Shown: in pieces, positions 43,264 to 54,082 of the stretch | Position numbering within the stretch: the stretch's first letter is position 1 | How the letters are laid out: each line of letters begins with the position of its first letter | From: Rebecca billardiae RCC1528 | Taxonomy: Eukaryota; Haptophyta | Length of the DNA stretch: 64,000 nucleotides | Assembly: GCA_965240325.2 (NCBI GenBank) | Contig: OZ251235.1 | Span: 372,001-436,000 of the forward strand | Reading direction: 5' to 3' | Notes under the pieces: generated by a model | What the model was told of the DNA's origin: nothing | Database searches by the model: none | Seen by the model: the letters and a program-made list of their open reading frames with translations, nothing else | Program-made: the position numbers and the translations under genes

Positions 43264-45303
43264 TCACAGGACTGGCATCGGCGCCCGACGGAGCCCTGCG
43301 GGCGCCGGGAGGGCGAACCGCTCCGGCTCGGCTGAGTCGTCATGGCCAAGGGCGGGGCTCAACCCGGCGATCAGCTCGTTGGCGTCGTCCTCGCCCATGT
43401 TGAGCCGCTTGCGTGGCGGCGCGCCAAGCGAGGAGCCGACAGGCGAGAGCAGAGGCCCTGCGTCCGCGCCACCGAGCTGCCCTGGGTCGCCGCCGCCGCC
43501 GCCGACCGGCGCTCGGCCCACGGGCGCGACGAGCCCCGCGCGCCTCGACGACGGCGGCGCGGGCGCGGGCGCGCGAACACGATACAGCGCGCCGTCCGCG
43601 CCGTCCGCGCCGTCCGGCTCGGCGGCCAGCTCGCCGTGCGCGCCACCGCCGGCGCGGAACACGCGTGGCGGCACGAGCTTGATGCGCCCCGGGCGCATTG
43701 CGCTGCCTGGCCGGCCCCGTGTGCTCCGCACCCATCCTGTGGGTCCGCCAGCGCCCGGCTCGGCGGCGGCCGGCACTGGCCTAGGCGCGGCCGTCGCGAG
43801 CGGGCCGCCGCCGCCGCCGCCGAGCTTCGCGCCCGCGCGCGCCGCGGCAGCCGCGGCCGCACCCCGCGCCTGTGACGCCGGGGGGCCGAAGCTCCCGTTG
43901 TCCTGCCCGCCCCCGCCCCCGCTGCTCTCGCGCCTGAGGCTGTGGCGCGCGCTGCCGCCAAAACTGCCCTCTCGCGCGAGGCTGCGGGCAGGATGCTCCT
44001 CCGCGTGCACGGGCGTGTGCACGGGCCTGCGCGGCGGTCCGCTGCCCCTGATGGGCGGCGTGACGGGCCGAAGCACCTCGGGCGAGGCGGGCAGCGGGGG
44101 CGAGGGCACCGCCGCGGCGGCGCTCGGCACCACGACGACGGTGAGCTCGTCCGCCCCCTCCTCCCGCTCAGCGCCGCTCTCAATCGACGGCAGCCGCCGC
44201 CCGCGATCAAATGCGCGCTTCACGCGGTCGGCGGCGCTCGTGTAGTACGAGCCCGCCGCGGCCCTCGCGCCCGTCGCCACGCCACCGCTCGAGCGCCGCG
44301 TGCTCGTGGGCGCGCCGCCGACGGGCGGCAGCGCCGGCCCGAGCAGGTCGTAGCGCACGCGCTCGAGTCCGCCTCGCGGCGCGGCCGCGCGCCTGCGCGT
44401 GCCGCCCTCGAGCGCGCGCGGCTGCGCGCGCAGCGCCTCCGCGAGCTGTCGCGCCGCGCGGCCGCGCGCGTGCGCCTGCAGCCGCCGGGCCGCCGCGTGC
44501 TGCGCCAGCCTGCGCTCCACGATGGCGTTCACCGCCGAGAGGTCGGCGATGATCGGCCCGCCCTGCGTCGGCTCGGCGGCGGTGAGCGAGCCGAGCACGG
44601 AGCCGGCGAGCCGCTCGCCCGACGCGTCGCGCTCGAGGCAGAGGTGCATGTTCGCCAGCGCGCCCGCGGCGAAGGAGCGCACGCCCTCGGCCGGGTGCGA
44701 GAGCAGCGTGCGCAGCAGCGTGTGCCCCTTGCGCTTCGCCAGCGCCGCGCACGCGTCGGCGTTGTTGAAGGTGAGGTTCTGCAGCGCGGCGAGGACCTGC
44801 GTGAGCGTGATCGCCTCGGGGTCGAACTCGTGCTCGAGCGACTCGGTGGTCGTGAAGCCCTGGCTGCTGATGCCGTCGCGGCAGCGCTTGCGCGCCGCCT
44901 GCAGCAGCACGCCCGGCGCGCGCGCCCCGAGCAGCAGCTCCTGCCCGTGCTCGTCGAACGCGAGGTTGGCGAGAACGACCGACGCGTAGATCACGCAGTG
45001 CAGGTCGGAGAGGCGCAGCAGCGGCATCACGTGCTGCAGCGTCGAGGGCGGCAGCGCGTGCGCCACCTTGCGCACATCCTCCCTCGAGCACGTCTCCGCG
45101 AGCGCGTGGCACACGCTGCGGCGCACCTCGGGCTCGCGTGCGCGCGCGAGGGCCTGCGAGAAGCTAAACAGCCGCTCGTGCAGGCCGGCGACCTCGTAAG
45201 CTGGCGTGCCCGGCAAGCTCGCGTGCTGCGTGCTCGCCTGCGAGAGCGCGTCGCTCTCGCAGCTGGATTGCGGCATCTGCATCGCAGGGGCCCTGGCAGC
45301 CAC
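43264..45303 (-). CDS. Armadillo-like repeat protein with IQ-like motif
   Basis: Intronless, 679 residues. Residues ~40-230 are helical with armadillo-type periodicity: LHERLFSFSQALARA, VRRSVCHALAETCS, HVMPLLRLSDLHCVIYASVV, LANLAFDEHGQELLL, LTQVLAALQNLTFNNADACA and VRSFAAGALANMHLCLE. An IQ-like stretch AARRLQAHARGRAARQLAEA follows at ~270, suggesting calmodulin or myosin-light-chain-type binding. The C-terminal half is low-complexity Gly/Ala/Pro/Ser, ending in a short acidic patch (RLNMGEDDANEL). It is divergent from CFAP299 across a 519-bp region, so a cytoskeletal or ciliary role is possible, but that is only context. Function unknown. Confidence 0.75.
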   Translation of the reverse strand: MAARAPAMQMPQSSCESDALSQASTQHASLPGTPAYEVAGLHERLFSFSQALARAREPEVRRSVCHALAETCSREDVRKVAHALPPSTLQHVMPLLRLSDLHCVIYASVVLANLAFDEHGQELLLGARAPGVLLQAARKRCRDGISSQGFTTTESLEHEFDPEAITLTQVLAALQNLTFNNADACAALAKRKGHTLLRTLLSHPAEGVRSFAAGALANMHLCLERDASGERLAGSVLGSLTAAEPTQGGPIIADLSAVNAIVERRLAQHAAARRLQAHARGRAARQLAEALRAQPRALEGGTRRRAAAPRGGLERVRYDLLGPALPPVGGAPTSTRRSSGGVATGARAAAGSYYTSAADRVKRAFDRGRRLPSIESGAEREEGADELTVVVVPSAAAAVPSPPLPASPEVLRPVTPPIRGSGPPRRPVHTPVHAEEHPARSLAREGSFGGSARHSLRRESSGGGGGQDNGSFGPPASQARGAAAAAAARAGAKLGGGGGGPLATAAPRPVPAAAEPGAGGPTGWVRSTRGRPGSAMRPGRIKLVPPRVFRAGGGAHGELAAEPDGADGADGALYRVRAPAPAPPSSRRAGLVAPVGRAPVGGGGGDPGQLGGADAGPLLSPVGSSLGAPPRKRLNMGEDDANELIAGLSPALGHDDSAEPERFALPAPAGLRRAPMPVL

Positions 45304-45822
45304 CCAGCTTCAGCCTGCTGGGTTCAACCGACTGGTGGTCGCCAGCGACACGGCTGTGGATGGCGAATCGACGAGCCGCAACGAGCTGCGAGGAGTCGTC
45401 GAGGTTTAGCCGCAGCTTGCGGATCTTGGTAACAGCGGAGTGCATCTAAAGCAGCTATTTTAAGCATACGCCGAAACTGAAACCGCATAGGGAAACGAAA
45501 AGTCATGAAGACGTGTCTATGATACTGGATGGGATGAAGATGAGCGTGGGTAGCCGGGGGTCGTCAATTGAGCATCTTCCTATACGCATTTATGGAACTT
45601 TGCTGGTCAAAGGGGGGAGCTGGTAAAAATGCGGTTGACGTCAAACAAACATGAATAGAGCGCGCATCCCCCTCCAATATGTGATCCCGAGCTTGATGCG
45701 AAGGATGCGTTCGTTTTCGATTCCCAGTTCCACACGCATGAAGAACGCCCGGAATCCGTACCAACAGTCCGGTCCGGAGCTACCAGCCCCCGTCGGCTTG
45801 CCGCTCAAGAAACGGCGGCCCC
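45304..45822. promoter_or_regulatory. Bidirectional upstream region, ARM gene / CFAP299
   Basis: 519 bp between two divergent start codons. It is lower in GC than either gene, especially 45440-45680, as expected for a promoter. No specific element could be assigned. Confidence 0.45.
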
Positions 45823-46669
45823 ATGGAGGATGAGAGCATCTTGCAGGAGCTCTCTGGGGGCACTGGTGACAACATCGTGAGTGACTTCACCACATACGAG
45901 GACTACCTCGACTCGCAGATCTCCGAGACAGACCTCTACTACTTGGAGGATGAGGTGCGTGCCTTGCGCGCACGCGCGCGCAAGCAGCGAGCTGCGATCC
46001 CCATCAGGCGGCGCGGCGCGTGCGTCGCGGCTCACGATGGCTGGCGATGCGGTGGCCCGCCGTGCGCCGCAGGACCTCGCGCGCCAACTGGTCGAACTCG
46101 GCTACCGCGGCTCGGGCGAGACGCTGAAGCGCGAGGAGTTCGAAGCGCGAAAGCGAGCGGCCGAGGCGGCGCGGCTGTCAAAGCTGCGCGCAGCGCCCAA
46201 AGCGCTCGCCTCGGCCAACAAGGAGAAGCAGATCGCCGAGTCACCATTCCTCGCAGCACTCGCCGAGCGCGAGGAGATGGTTCGCAACGGCAAGCTCACC
46301 ACCGTCCTCTTCATCCGCGACCGCAACGCCAAGGGGCAGGAGGTGTCGGGGTACATTGACTATGCGCACCGGCTCAAAGCGGAGAACTTCGAGCCCTACT
46401 TCGAGGGCAAGAAGAAGCTGCTGCCCAAGCCGTCGGACCTCTCCTTCTACAACTGGGAGACGCAGACGAGCACGTCGAACCACACGCCCAACTTCCAAGT
46501 GATCGCCGACAACGAGTCCGGGCTTCTCTTCAAGAACAAGCGCGACCGCAAGGTGATCAACGTCGACCCAAAGGCCAAGCCGGGCGACAACTCGCGGCGG
46601 ATAGAGATCTCGGCCAAGGAGTACATCCAGGTCGTCATATACGACCACGTGACGCGCCGAAAGACCTAG
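45823..46669 (+). CDS. CFAP299: CFAP299 (C4orf22 family), cilia- and flagella-associated protein
   Basis: Two exons, 45823-45954 and 46073-46669, give 242 residues (human about 233). The 118-nt phase-0 intron is GTGCGT...CGCAG. Exon 1 ends [20 protein letters not shown] plus EDE, and exon 2 resumes [16 protein letters not shown], matching the animal protein across the junction. Further conserved blocks: [68 protein letters not shown] and a C-terminal [12 protein letters not shown]. It is a single-domain protein restricted to ciliated eukaryotes, so the source organism probably has, or recently had, a flagellum. Molecular role not established. Confidence 0.95.
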
Positions 46670-48864
46670 GGCGCACGCTCGCCATCGCGTGCATCGCAAT
46701 TAGGCTCCAAAGACACAGTGATTCCGCGTTCGAACTCCGAGTGTCATCCCGATCCGCCGGCCGCTCCGCCGCGCGGCGGGAGGGCGGCCGGTCCGGCCGC
46801 TGACTGAAGTCACTCGAGATCACTGTGAAGAACTCATATCATTATACGATTTACGACCTTGACAGGTCGAATGTCATAGTCGTCATTAGAATACTATTTA
46901 ACCGTCTTACCGACGACTATTACTATTTACTACGTTGACTGATTGACCGGATTTTCATTTAGTAATTATAAAGTAATACGCCGTGGGCGGCCGTGGCGAC
47001 GCCTTCAGACTTTTGTCTTTTGAACCGCCGGCCCGCAGTTGGCGGTTAGATGACCAATTCGTCGATCCAATAATAATTCTGTATTTTTATTTTATTAAAA
47101 ATACACAGGCACGAGGGGCGCCGCCAGCTCTCCTTCCTGATTCGTCTGTCGTGGTACTCAGGTCGAAGCTTGCAGCAGTGGCAGTGGTGTGAGCACGTTG
47201 ATGTATTGGTCGCCATGGTCTGATGGTGGATGTTGTTGACTCACTAATAATTTATTTGTTGTCGTCACGTCGTCGTCGACGTCGTCAGGCCCGCCAGGAT
47301 TCGACCCGTTGCACGGGTGCGTGACCGTAGGGCGGTGAAAATGCGACGTACCGGTGAAAATACGGTTTTGCAACTAGCGCTGGGCGATGGCTGCCGGGCG
47401 CGACGAGCCGAGCGGATTGGTGCACGGGGAATCCAATTCCCCGTGCACCAATCCAATCCGTTCGTCGCCAGGTGCTGCCGTTGCCGAGATCGAGCTGCAA
47501 AACCCTCAGCAGGTGGTCAAGAGAAGGAAACGGGGAGGGCTGTCGCAGCGCGCGCGCCGCGGTGGGAAGAGAGAAGGGCTTGCCTCCCAACTGCAGCTTT
47601 GGCAGCGTTCCCTCTTGCGGCAGTGGAAGCCGACGACGAGGAGGATGACGACGCAGCTGCTGATGACTGCTGCGAAGCAGCAGCGGTGACACTCTGCGGT
47701 GCACAGCTGCCACCGCGCGCGCCGCGCGCGACTCGGTCTCGGACTCGGGTGATGGCGACAGCAGGCGCAGCACAGCAGTCCTCATGAAGACGATGAAGCT
47801 GCGTGCACGGGTGCACGAGGTGGCAGGCGAAAGCGCGCCGACGAGACAGCACTTGACACGCCTGAGCGCACGCCCATGCTCGCCGAGCGCGAGCGCTGCA
47901 AGTGCAACTACAGTGCGCGCCGAGGCTGTACTCGGCGGCACTGCGTCCGCGGTCATCGTCTCTTCACTTGTCGAGGCTGCTGCTGCGGCGGGCCGGGGGC
48001 ACTACCCGGCACGCGCGGCGTAGCGCGCTAGACGGAAGGTGATGGTAGACGCACTGTTACGCTCCCGCCGCCGCCGCCGCCGCCTGCAAGACTATCGTCA
48101 CTCTAGGCCGCGCCGAAGTGTCGTTTTTTCGGCGCTCACGCTTGCAACGGGTCATTCAGGAAGTCGGCATAGGTACCAAATCAAAGGCGGGTGAGCATGT
48201 TGGCGTCAGCAAGGCCGTCCCCTACTTGGTCAGCAGCGGGTGGATGATGTCGTCGCCTACTTCGGGAGACCGTCCGTCCGCGCGGCGCTAGCTGGCTAAA
48301 TTTATAACCGCGTGCTAGGGGGGTCAGCCGTCAGAGCCCCACTGACAGTGCGCCACTGTAGTGGGGTGTGTGGCCCAAAATCCAACTTTCTGTCGTCTTG
48401 AGATGAGGCTCTCAAGCTTCGGGATGTCAATATTCGCCTGAAATGTCCTGGGGTCACGCTGACAAGTTTTTCGAAAAAATGTCACATACTGGCGGAGATA
48501 TACGACCTCAATCTCGACGCGATCTCGGCAACATTAGTAGGGGAGATACATGATCTCCAAGGTGATCTCGACGCTATTTGCACCAGAATCGCACCGGCTA
48601 GATCACATGTTCGCAGTCTGAAATCAGTGGCACAGGCGGATTCTACACCCTGGAATTAAGCCTTAACGCCTAGTACTAACTAGTTCGTCCAAGTATATAC
48701 CCGTGTGATAGTTCATGCTATAAGATATTTCGGGAGATTGTGGCACCAGGGAGTGTAACGGTCGGAGCTCTGACCCCACTAACCGCGTGCGGCGTGTGAC
48801 GGCGTGTCTGCCATTGAGACCTCAGGCCAGTCAATACTCAATTATTAGACAATATGATACCATG
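46670..48864. other. Gene-poor region
   Basis: 46670-47130 is AT-richer and featureless. ORFs between 47285 and 48023 on both strands show no domain; they overlap a long hairpin. 48050-48860 has no ORF and contains repeated AGATATACGACCTC/GAGATACATGATCTC-like words near 48495-48555. No gene supported. Confidence 0.5.
47414..47454. repeat. Perfect 19-bp hairpin palindrome
   Basis: GGATTGGTGCACGGGGAAT (47414-47432) and its exact reverse complement (47436-47454) are separated by only CCA. This is far longer than expected by chance in a stretch of this size. No terminal duplication or gene end explains it. Confidence 0.95.
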
Positions 48865-49030
48865 ATCGGCTACGCCGATCTTCGGGTAGTAAACAACGAA
48901 GTTGAGGGCGCACGGCCCTGGTATCTAGTCAGTGTCGCGCGCGTTCTTCACGACTGCTGAATCACGTTGCGCGCGCGCCCCGGCCCGGCGCGTCGCCGTA
49001 CACGAGGGCGACTGTGAGCACGGGTTAGAC
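48865..49030 (-). repeat. Dispersed repeat, inverse copy of 43050-43207
   Basis: On the minus strand it reads GAAGAACGCGCGCGACA, then CCAGGGCCGTGCGCCCTCAA, then the GATCGGCGTAGCCGATC hairpin. Similarity weakens beyond about 48960 but continues through TGTACGGCGACGCGCC, corresponding to the SANT-like 3' coding end. Confidence 0.8.
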
Positions 49031-51369
49031 TGAGAGGGGAGCACGGCGTCGCCCGTAGCATATGCCACCTCGCCATCGTCGCAGACTCGCCGCTCGCAGA
49101 TCTAAGCCTGTGGCTCGTCTCGTCGGTCAGGCAGTCAGGCATCCGTCGAGTGATGACTGCGTCAGACGACTGCGCGTTGCAGCCGCAGCCATACGGCATA
49201 CCGTACATACATACGCTCTCAGCGGGACTACGCGCGAGTTGTTCATCTGCCTTGTAACGGTGCCGGCACGTGGCGCGACGATTCTGGCGTCATTATCACT
49301 TGACGACTCGACTGATCACGACGAGTGCCGTCATCGTCTGGTTCCCCTGAGAAGTCTTCTGGAATGCATCAGCGACATGCTCCCGCAGCCTGGTCAGTGG
49401 TCCAAGCCAGTCACATCCGGCAGCCTGACATCATCCCACATGCCGCGCGGGCAGAGAGGCGCGCTATGCCCACGCGACTGGCTTCCTAGAAGCTGCCGTG
49501 ACGGAACGAGTGTCAGCAGTGGACCGCCGGCCGGTGCCGCGCGCCGCACCGCCGGGCCCAATGGCAACCGGAACACCCGGTGGCCGGCGGTGCGGCCCTA
49601 GGCTAGTGCGGCGGATCTATCGCGTATAGAACGACCGGCCGTGACGCGCTCTGCACCACGTACATTCGGACGCGGCAATGAGCAGCATGCACCACCGTCC
49701 GGCCGTCTCAGGTCGCTGTCGTCGGCAGCCAGCCGGTGCCGGGCACGGTGGCGCCGGGCGCTCGCAGCTGAAGGACCGCGATGGCAAGGCCGGATTGATT
49801 GCCAAGTCGTCAGCCGACGACTGGGAAGTTGAGCCTGATGCTGCCCGCTGCCGGTTCGCGGGACGAATGACGAGCAGCCTATGGTCCGTGAACCTGCGTC
49901 AGCTCCTAGAACTCTTCCAGACGTGGTGAGGATATCCCTCACTGCGAACTCAGCCCTCTCGCGCTGACGCAGCGCGTAGACCTTGCGGCCTGCTGCGTGC
50001 CGCGAGCTATCGGACAGCGCGGCCCGCCGGCCGCGGGCCTTGGGCGGCGGGTCGACGGCTCCAGGCAGCTGCGGAGGACGCGGAGGCCGGTCGCATCCCG
50101 GCCAATGCGTGGGCATCGGCCCGGCGGTTGGGCCCGTCAGCACGTCGGCAAGCGCTCTGATGCCACTCGACTCTCGAGACTGGCTGCCGAGCCGTGTCGC
50201 GCAACCGTGCCCGGCAAGACACGTGGGTCCGCGCCGAGCGTTCACCGGCCTCCGAACCCGCGCACGCCTACCAGCCCAGGGCCAGGGCACGCGCCGTCGA
50301 GCTGCCCAGTCGCAAGCAGCTCGACAGCCCCGCTGTGTGCGCGCGCCCTGCCGGTCCGTCCGCTGCCCGCTCGAGGGCGAGCACGCGGCGCCTCACCTGT
50401 CGACCACGACAGCGCGCCTCGCGTGCACACTCTGACGGCGAGGCCCGGGATCTGGGCATGCGATGGCACTACCCGCGCCTCCGCCAAGTCTCGGCCTGGC
50501 CGAGGGGTGCAACACCGGCCGAGCCCTCGGCCCGGCGCGCCGCCGCCAGCCTGAATGCGCTGAAAAGCCCCGAAGCCGTGCGCGGCAGGCCTGCGCGTGC
50601 GAGCGGCGATGGGCGTGGGCGGCGTTGCGCGGCGCGAAGTGGGCCAGGGGCATACGTCAGCCTCGACTCCGCCGCGTCGCGCGCGGCCGAGCGCGCGCTC
50701 TGCGCGCGGGGCGCGCGACGCGAGGCGGGCGCTCGCGCACACACACGGCCATCCCATCCGGGAGGCTCCGCGACGGCTCAAGCCCCGCGCCGCCTCCGCA
50801 ACCCGACTCACGGCCGCAGGAGCGCCCGGCGCGAGCGGCCCGGCGAAGGTCGGGCCGCCTCCCCTCGTGAGCAACCCGAGTCTTCGTCAGCCTCTGTGAG
50901 CCCGGAGTGCTGCGCAGTCACGAGTTTAGCGAAGCAGCACCCTGAACCCCGTACTACAGTTTACTATGATTTAACGTGCACACTTGGTTAAGGCGTGATA
51001 TCTGATGTACTCATTTCGTGTTGTATTGCGTACCCACCTCTTTATGCTATGCACTTGCATATGTATGTGATTAAGGCGACAACCGTCCAAAAACGGACAG
51101 AGATGAGATAGGCAGAGAGCCTAGAAGTGACGGTTCGTTAGCTCGTACCATTATGAAACTTTACCACCTTGATAACCGTATGATACTGACCAGGGCGGGA
51201 ACGTCGATTCAAGCTACCCGCGCAATACCATATCGCGTCGCTTTGATGAATCTGAGCAGTGAACAGCTATCCAGAGAATTCGTTCGATATCTCACCTTTT
51301 TATAATCAGTTCAACACACGAATCTTGACTATCAGAAAGGTATCAGAGATGACTTCGTCCTATTTGATT
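49031..51369. other. Gene-poor region, overlapping uninformative ORFs
   Basis: ORFs at 49062-49601, 49598-50290, 49983-50991 and others overlap on both strands, all Arg/Ala/Pro-rich, with no recognised motif. A 13-bp hairpin (GCCGCACCGCCGG at 49543, inverted at 49584) lies near 49.57 kb. From 50990 to 51370 the sequence is AT-rich with no ORF. Confidence 0.5.
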
Positions 51370-51600
51370 CCGATTTCTTCTATTACTTTACTATCCAAGG
51401 ATTAAGGAGCAGTACAAACGCAATCATGAGCAGCGAAATGGGGTCTCTATGCTGCGGATTTCACACCTAAATCCACCTACAAAAATCCCCCAAATCCTGC
51501 GCGCATCCTCTTTTTTGATTTTGCGGAGCACGTGCGCCGCCCCCCCCCCGGCTTTCGCTCACGCTCAGACCTTTCGGGGGGGGCCGTGCGCCACTAGTCA
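51370..51600 (-). repeat. Dispersed repeat, copy 2 (inverse of 41340-41590)
   Basis: Read on the minus strand it matches 41340-41590 from the C-run through AAATCCTGCGCGCATCCTCT (plus-strand form) and the AT-rich tail. Confidence 0.85.
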
Positions 51601-51948
51601 CTACCAGTGCCGCCCGCGTCGGCAGAAGGCAGCTAGTGCTAGTTACTGCCGAGTCCGTGCCGCGATCGACTAGACATTATTACTTCGAGTGAGTGCTGCT
51701 GCTACTGCTGTGCTGCCGATGACTCTACTAGTCTAAATAAATCTGCAGAGTGGCGAGTGCTGTGACTGACAGACTGATGTGAGTGCGTCATCAGGTATCA
51801 CTAGTACCCCCATAATCCATATCCGATGTCTGAGCAGATGATCTCAGATGATTGACTCATCAGACTCATGACTGTACGTTGGTGACCACTTGGTCGTTGC
51901 GTATGGGGGTACGGTAGTCACAAGCGTGATCGACATTCACTAATCACT
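51601..51948. other. Short intergenic stretch
   Basis: AT-richer, rich in GACTCA/GATGA words; no ORF or motif recognised. Confidence 0.5.
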
Positions 51949-52544
51949 ACAGGTGGATACGGGTGATCTGGACAGTGGCCGACCCAACTCACGCGGAGGC
52001 CTCCCTGGGAGCATTGGGGTCGAAGGGGCGCCAGGGACGGACTTCAGGGGGTCCCTGGAGTTCCGCCGCAGCGCGCTTTCTGCGCTGCGGGCCCGTCTCC
52101 GCGCGTGGCGGCCGCAATGGCACTGTCCAATTAGCCCCTGGCACTGGCTGAGGCATGGGAATCGAGCTCAGAGACGCGCGCGCGGAGGAAAAGCGTGTGC
52201 AGCGGCTCGGACGGTTGCTCTGGGACCTACCCACGCCAGCGCAACCGCGCCTTGCCTCGGAGTCCGCCCTTCCTGAGTCCGCGCACGCGCCTTGCGGCTT
52301 GAAACGCTGGCGTTCGCCCTTGTGCGCGGGACTCACGAAACAAGGCGAAGGCGGCGAGAAGCGCGACCTGGCGCGTGCGCAGACGACGTCTCACGACCAG
52401 GTGAGTTCAGCGAACATCGTGCGCCGTCGTGGCGACCCGCCAGTGGGCGCTCGTGCTCGTTCGCCCACGAGCCCTCGCCACGAGGCCCGCCGCCCGCTGA
52501 GTGTCCAGATAGCCCCTGTGTCCAGTTAGCCCGTATCCACCTGT
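51949..52544 (+). mobile_element. Non-autonomous DNA transposon, copy B (596 bp)
   Basis: Same ACAGGTGGATACGGG termini and interior as copy A (30613-31368) but lacking its 160-bp segment. CTAATCACT precedes it (51940-51948) and recurs at 52547-52555. That implies a 7-9 bp target duplication if the element's right end is taken as CCTGTAG, versus 5 bp for copy A; the exact boundary is unresolved. It lies 96 bp upstream of a small secreted/membrane protein ORF. Confidence 0.88.
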
Positions 52545-52640
52545 AGCTAATCACTGAGCCGCCATCGCCGTAGCTACGTACGTCTCCCGATCGCCGACGC
52601 TGAACAGCGCAGGAGGACGCCGGCCGGCGGCGGCGGCGTC

Positions 52641-53018
52641 ATGACGCTTGTGCTGCTGCTCATCCCGATTGTCGCCACGTCGTCGCTTGCGAGCACACGC
52701 CGGCTAGCTTCAGTCTCGAGCTTTCGACCATGCGTAAGCTCGGCCTTGCCGGGCAGGCACCTTCCTCTACACACGTTTGAGGGCATCCACGCGAGGAGCA
52801 CCATGCGTCGCAACGGCGCGCAAATGATGGGTGGGAAGGGGATCCCGGAGAGTCGCACGAGGAGCAATATGACGGAGCAGCCGCTCTCCGTGCAGCAATG
52901 GCTCGAGGAGAAGCTTGGCGCGCGCACAGTTCGGATACTGGCCTTCGTCATTGGCGTTCTGCCATATCCAATTATTGCGCTCGGCCTGCTGATGCGCGAC
53001 CACGCGGCCCAGCATTGA
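52641..53018 (+). CDS. Small signal-peptide, one-helix membrane protein
   Basis: 125 residues. The first ~18 (MTLVLLLIPIVATSSLAS) form a typical signal peptide, followed by a Ser/Arg/Leu-rich, acid-poor stretch (TRRLASVSSFRPCVSS). Near the C-terminus are an amphipathic segment QPLSVQQWLEEKLGARTVRI and a hydrophobic helix LAFVIGVLPYPIIALGLLM. Signal peptide, then basic Ser-rich segment, then a single helix is what nucleus-encoded thylakoid proteins look like in algae with secondary plastids, so a plastid membrane protein is a reasonable guess; no family is recognised. Coding is supported by composition only. Confidence 0.55.
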   Translation: MTLVLLLIPIVATSSLASTRRLASVSSFRPCVSSALPGRHLPLHTFEGIHARSTMRRNGAQMMGGKGIPESRTRSNMTEQPLSVQQWLEEKLGARTVRILAFVIGVLPYPIIALGLLMRDHAAQH

Positions 53019-54082
53019 GAACTTGCGTGCCCACCTTCGACGAAACGCGATCCGACGAGCAGACACCGTACTCGTGAGTTGCCGGCCGGTGGCTGCGGTA
53101 GGCCGACGCCAGCTCTATCCCCGGAGGCACGCCGCAGTGGCGCGGACCACTCAAGTTGGGGCTGAGGCTGGCGGCGTCGCCACTCGCGATGCGTTGTCAC
53201 AATGGCTGTCCGATCGGCTCGGTGCCGCGGACCCGCATGCCAGCCGCGCGGTGGGATTCATGTCTGATGATGACATATCGTCATGACGACGACATATGAT
53301 GGTAGTCGTATATCATCGTGCACTGCTCACCTGGCCGGACTCCGGATTGATATTTGATCGTCGTCGATTGCCTCCGGCCGCCGCGGACGCGACATCATGA
53401 TTATTTAGATTGATCGTCGTCCGGCCATGCATATTCTGGGCATGCATCATTTATATATATTCGTCGTCTGATGCACTGCTGCGCCTGTCTCGGCGGGCCC
53501 GGTGGCGGTAAGATGATCTACAGTTTGACTATGTTTCAACGTTTTTAAACGTTACGTAGTGCACCTGTATGATGTAACTACATACGACTGCTTGATTAAT
53601 ATAGCTAAGGCGTGACGACTTGACATGTTACAGTAAATCAGTCCGTGACTCGTGAGTCATACTCATATCGTAGTCGTTTTTCTTACGCGCGCATGCTCCG
53701 CGCGCCGGCCGCTCCGGCGCCGCACTCGCAGAGGCTCTGACGACCGATCAGACTCAGAGTCCACGGAGGGTCCACTCTGCAGGCCCAGGGCACCGGATCA
53801 GTAGGCGGATCACGACTGCTGCTAGCTAGTCGACGACATATATAGCTCTACTAGCTAACTAGCAGCACTGTCAGCAGCCTCGGGCGCGAACTAGTGCTCT
53901 GGACGAGCTCGAGTCATCATTTCCTCGCGGCCGCATGGCGCATGCGGGTATAACGGGCGTCGCACGGCAACGGGCCACGGGCGGCCAGCGGTTGGCGGCC
54001 AGCGCCGCCCCGGACATTGCTGCGCCTCCCGCTTGTGAGCTAGTGGGCTGCTAGTGCGCGCGTATGATTGCCCGCCGCGCCA
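53019..54082. other. Intergenic, no gene recognised
   Basis: Contains GATGATGACATATCGTCATG palindromic words (53266-53330), AT-rich stretches and a CTAGCTAG-rich patch near 53820-53860. This is the 3' flank of the giant minus-strand gene. Confidence 0.55.

Noticed and set aside
47158-47330. GGATTCGACCC near 47292, resembling a tRNA T-arm complement
   Set aside because: The loop does not begin TTC in the right register and no acceptor, D or anticodon arms could be folded around it.
49597-50991. GC-rich block with several ORFs over 150 codons, considered as gene or rRNA fragment
   Set aside because: No conserved peptide, splice pattern or rRNA-like core sequence could be recognised.
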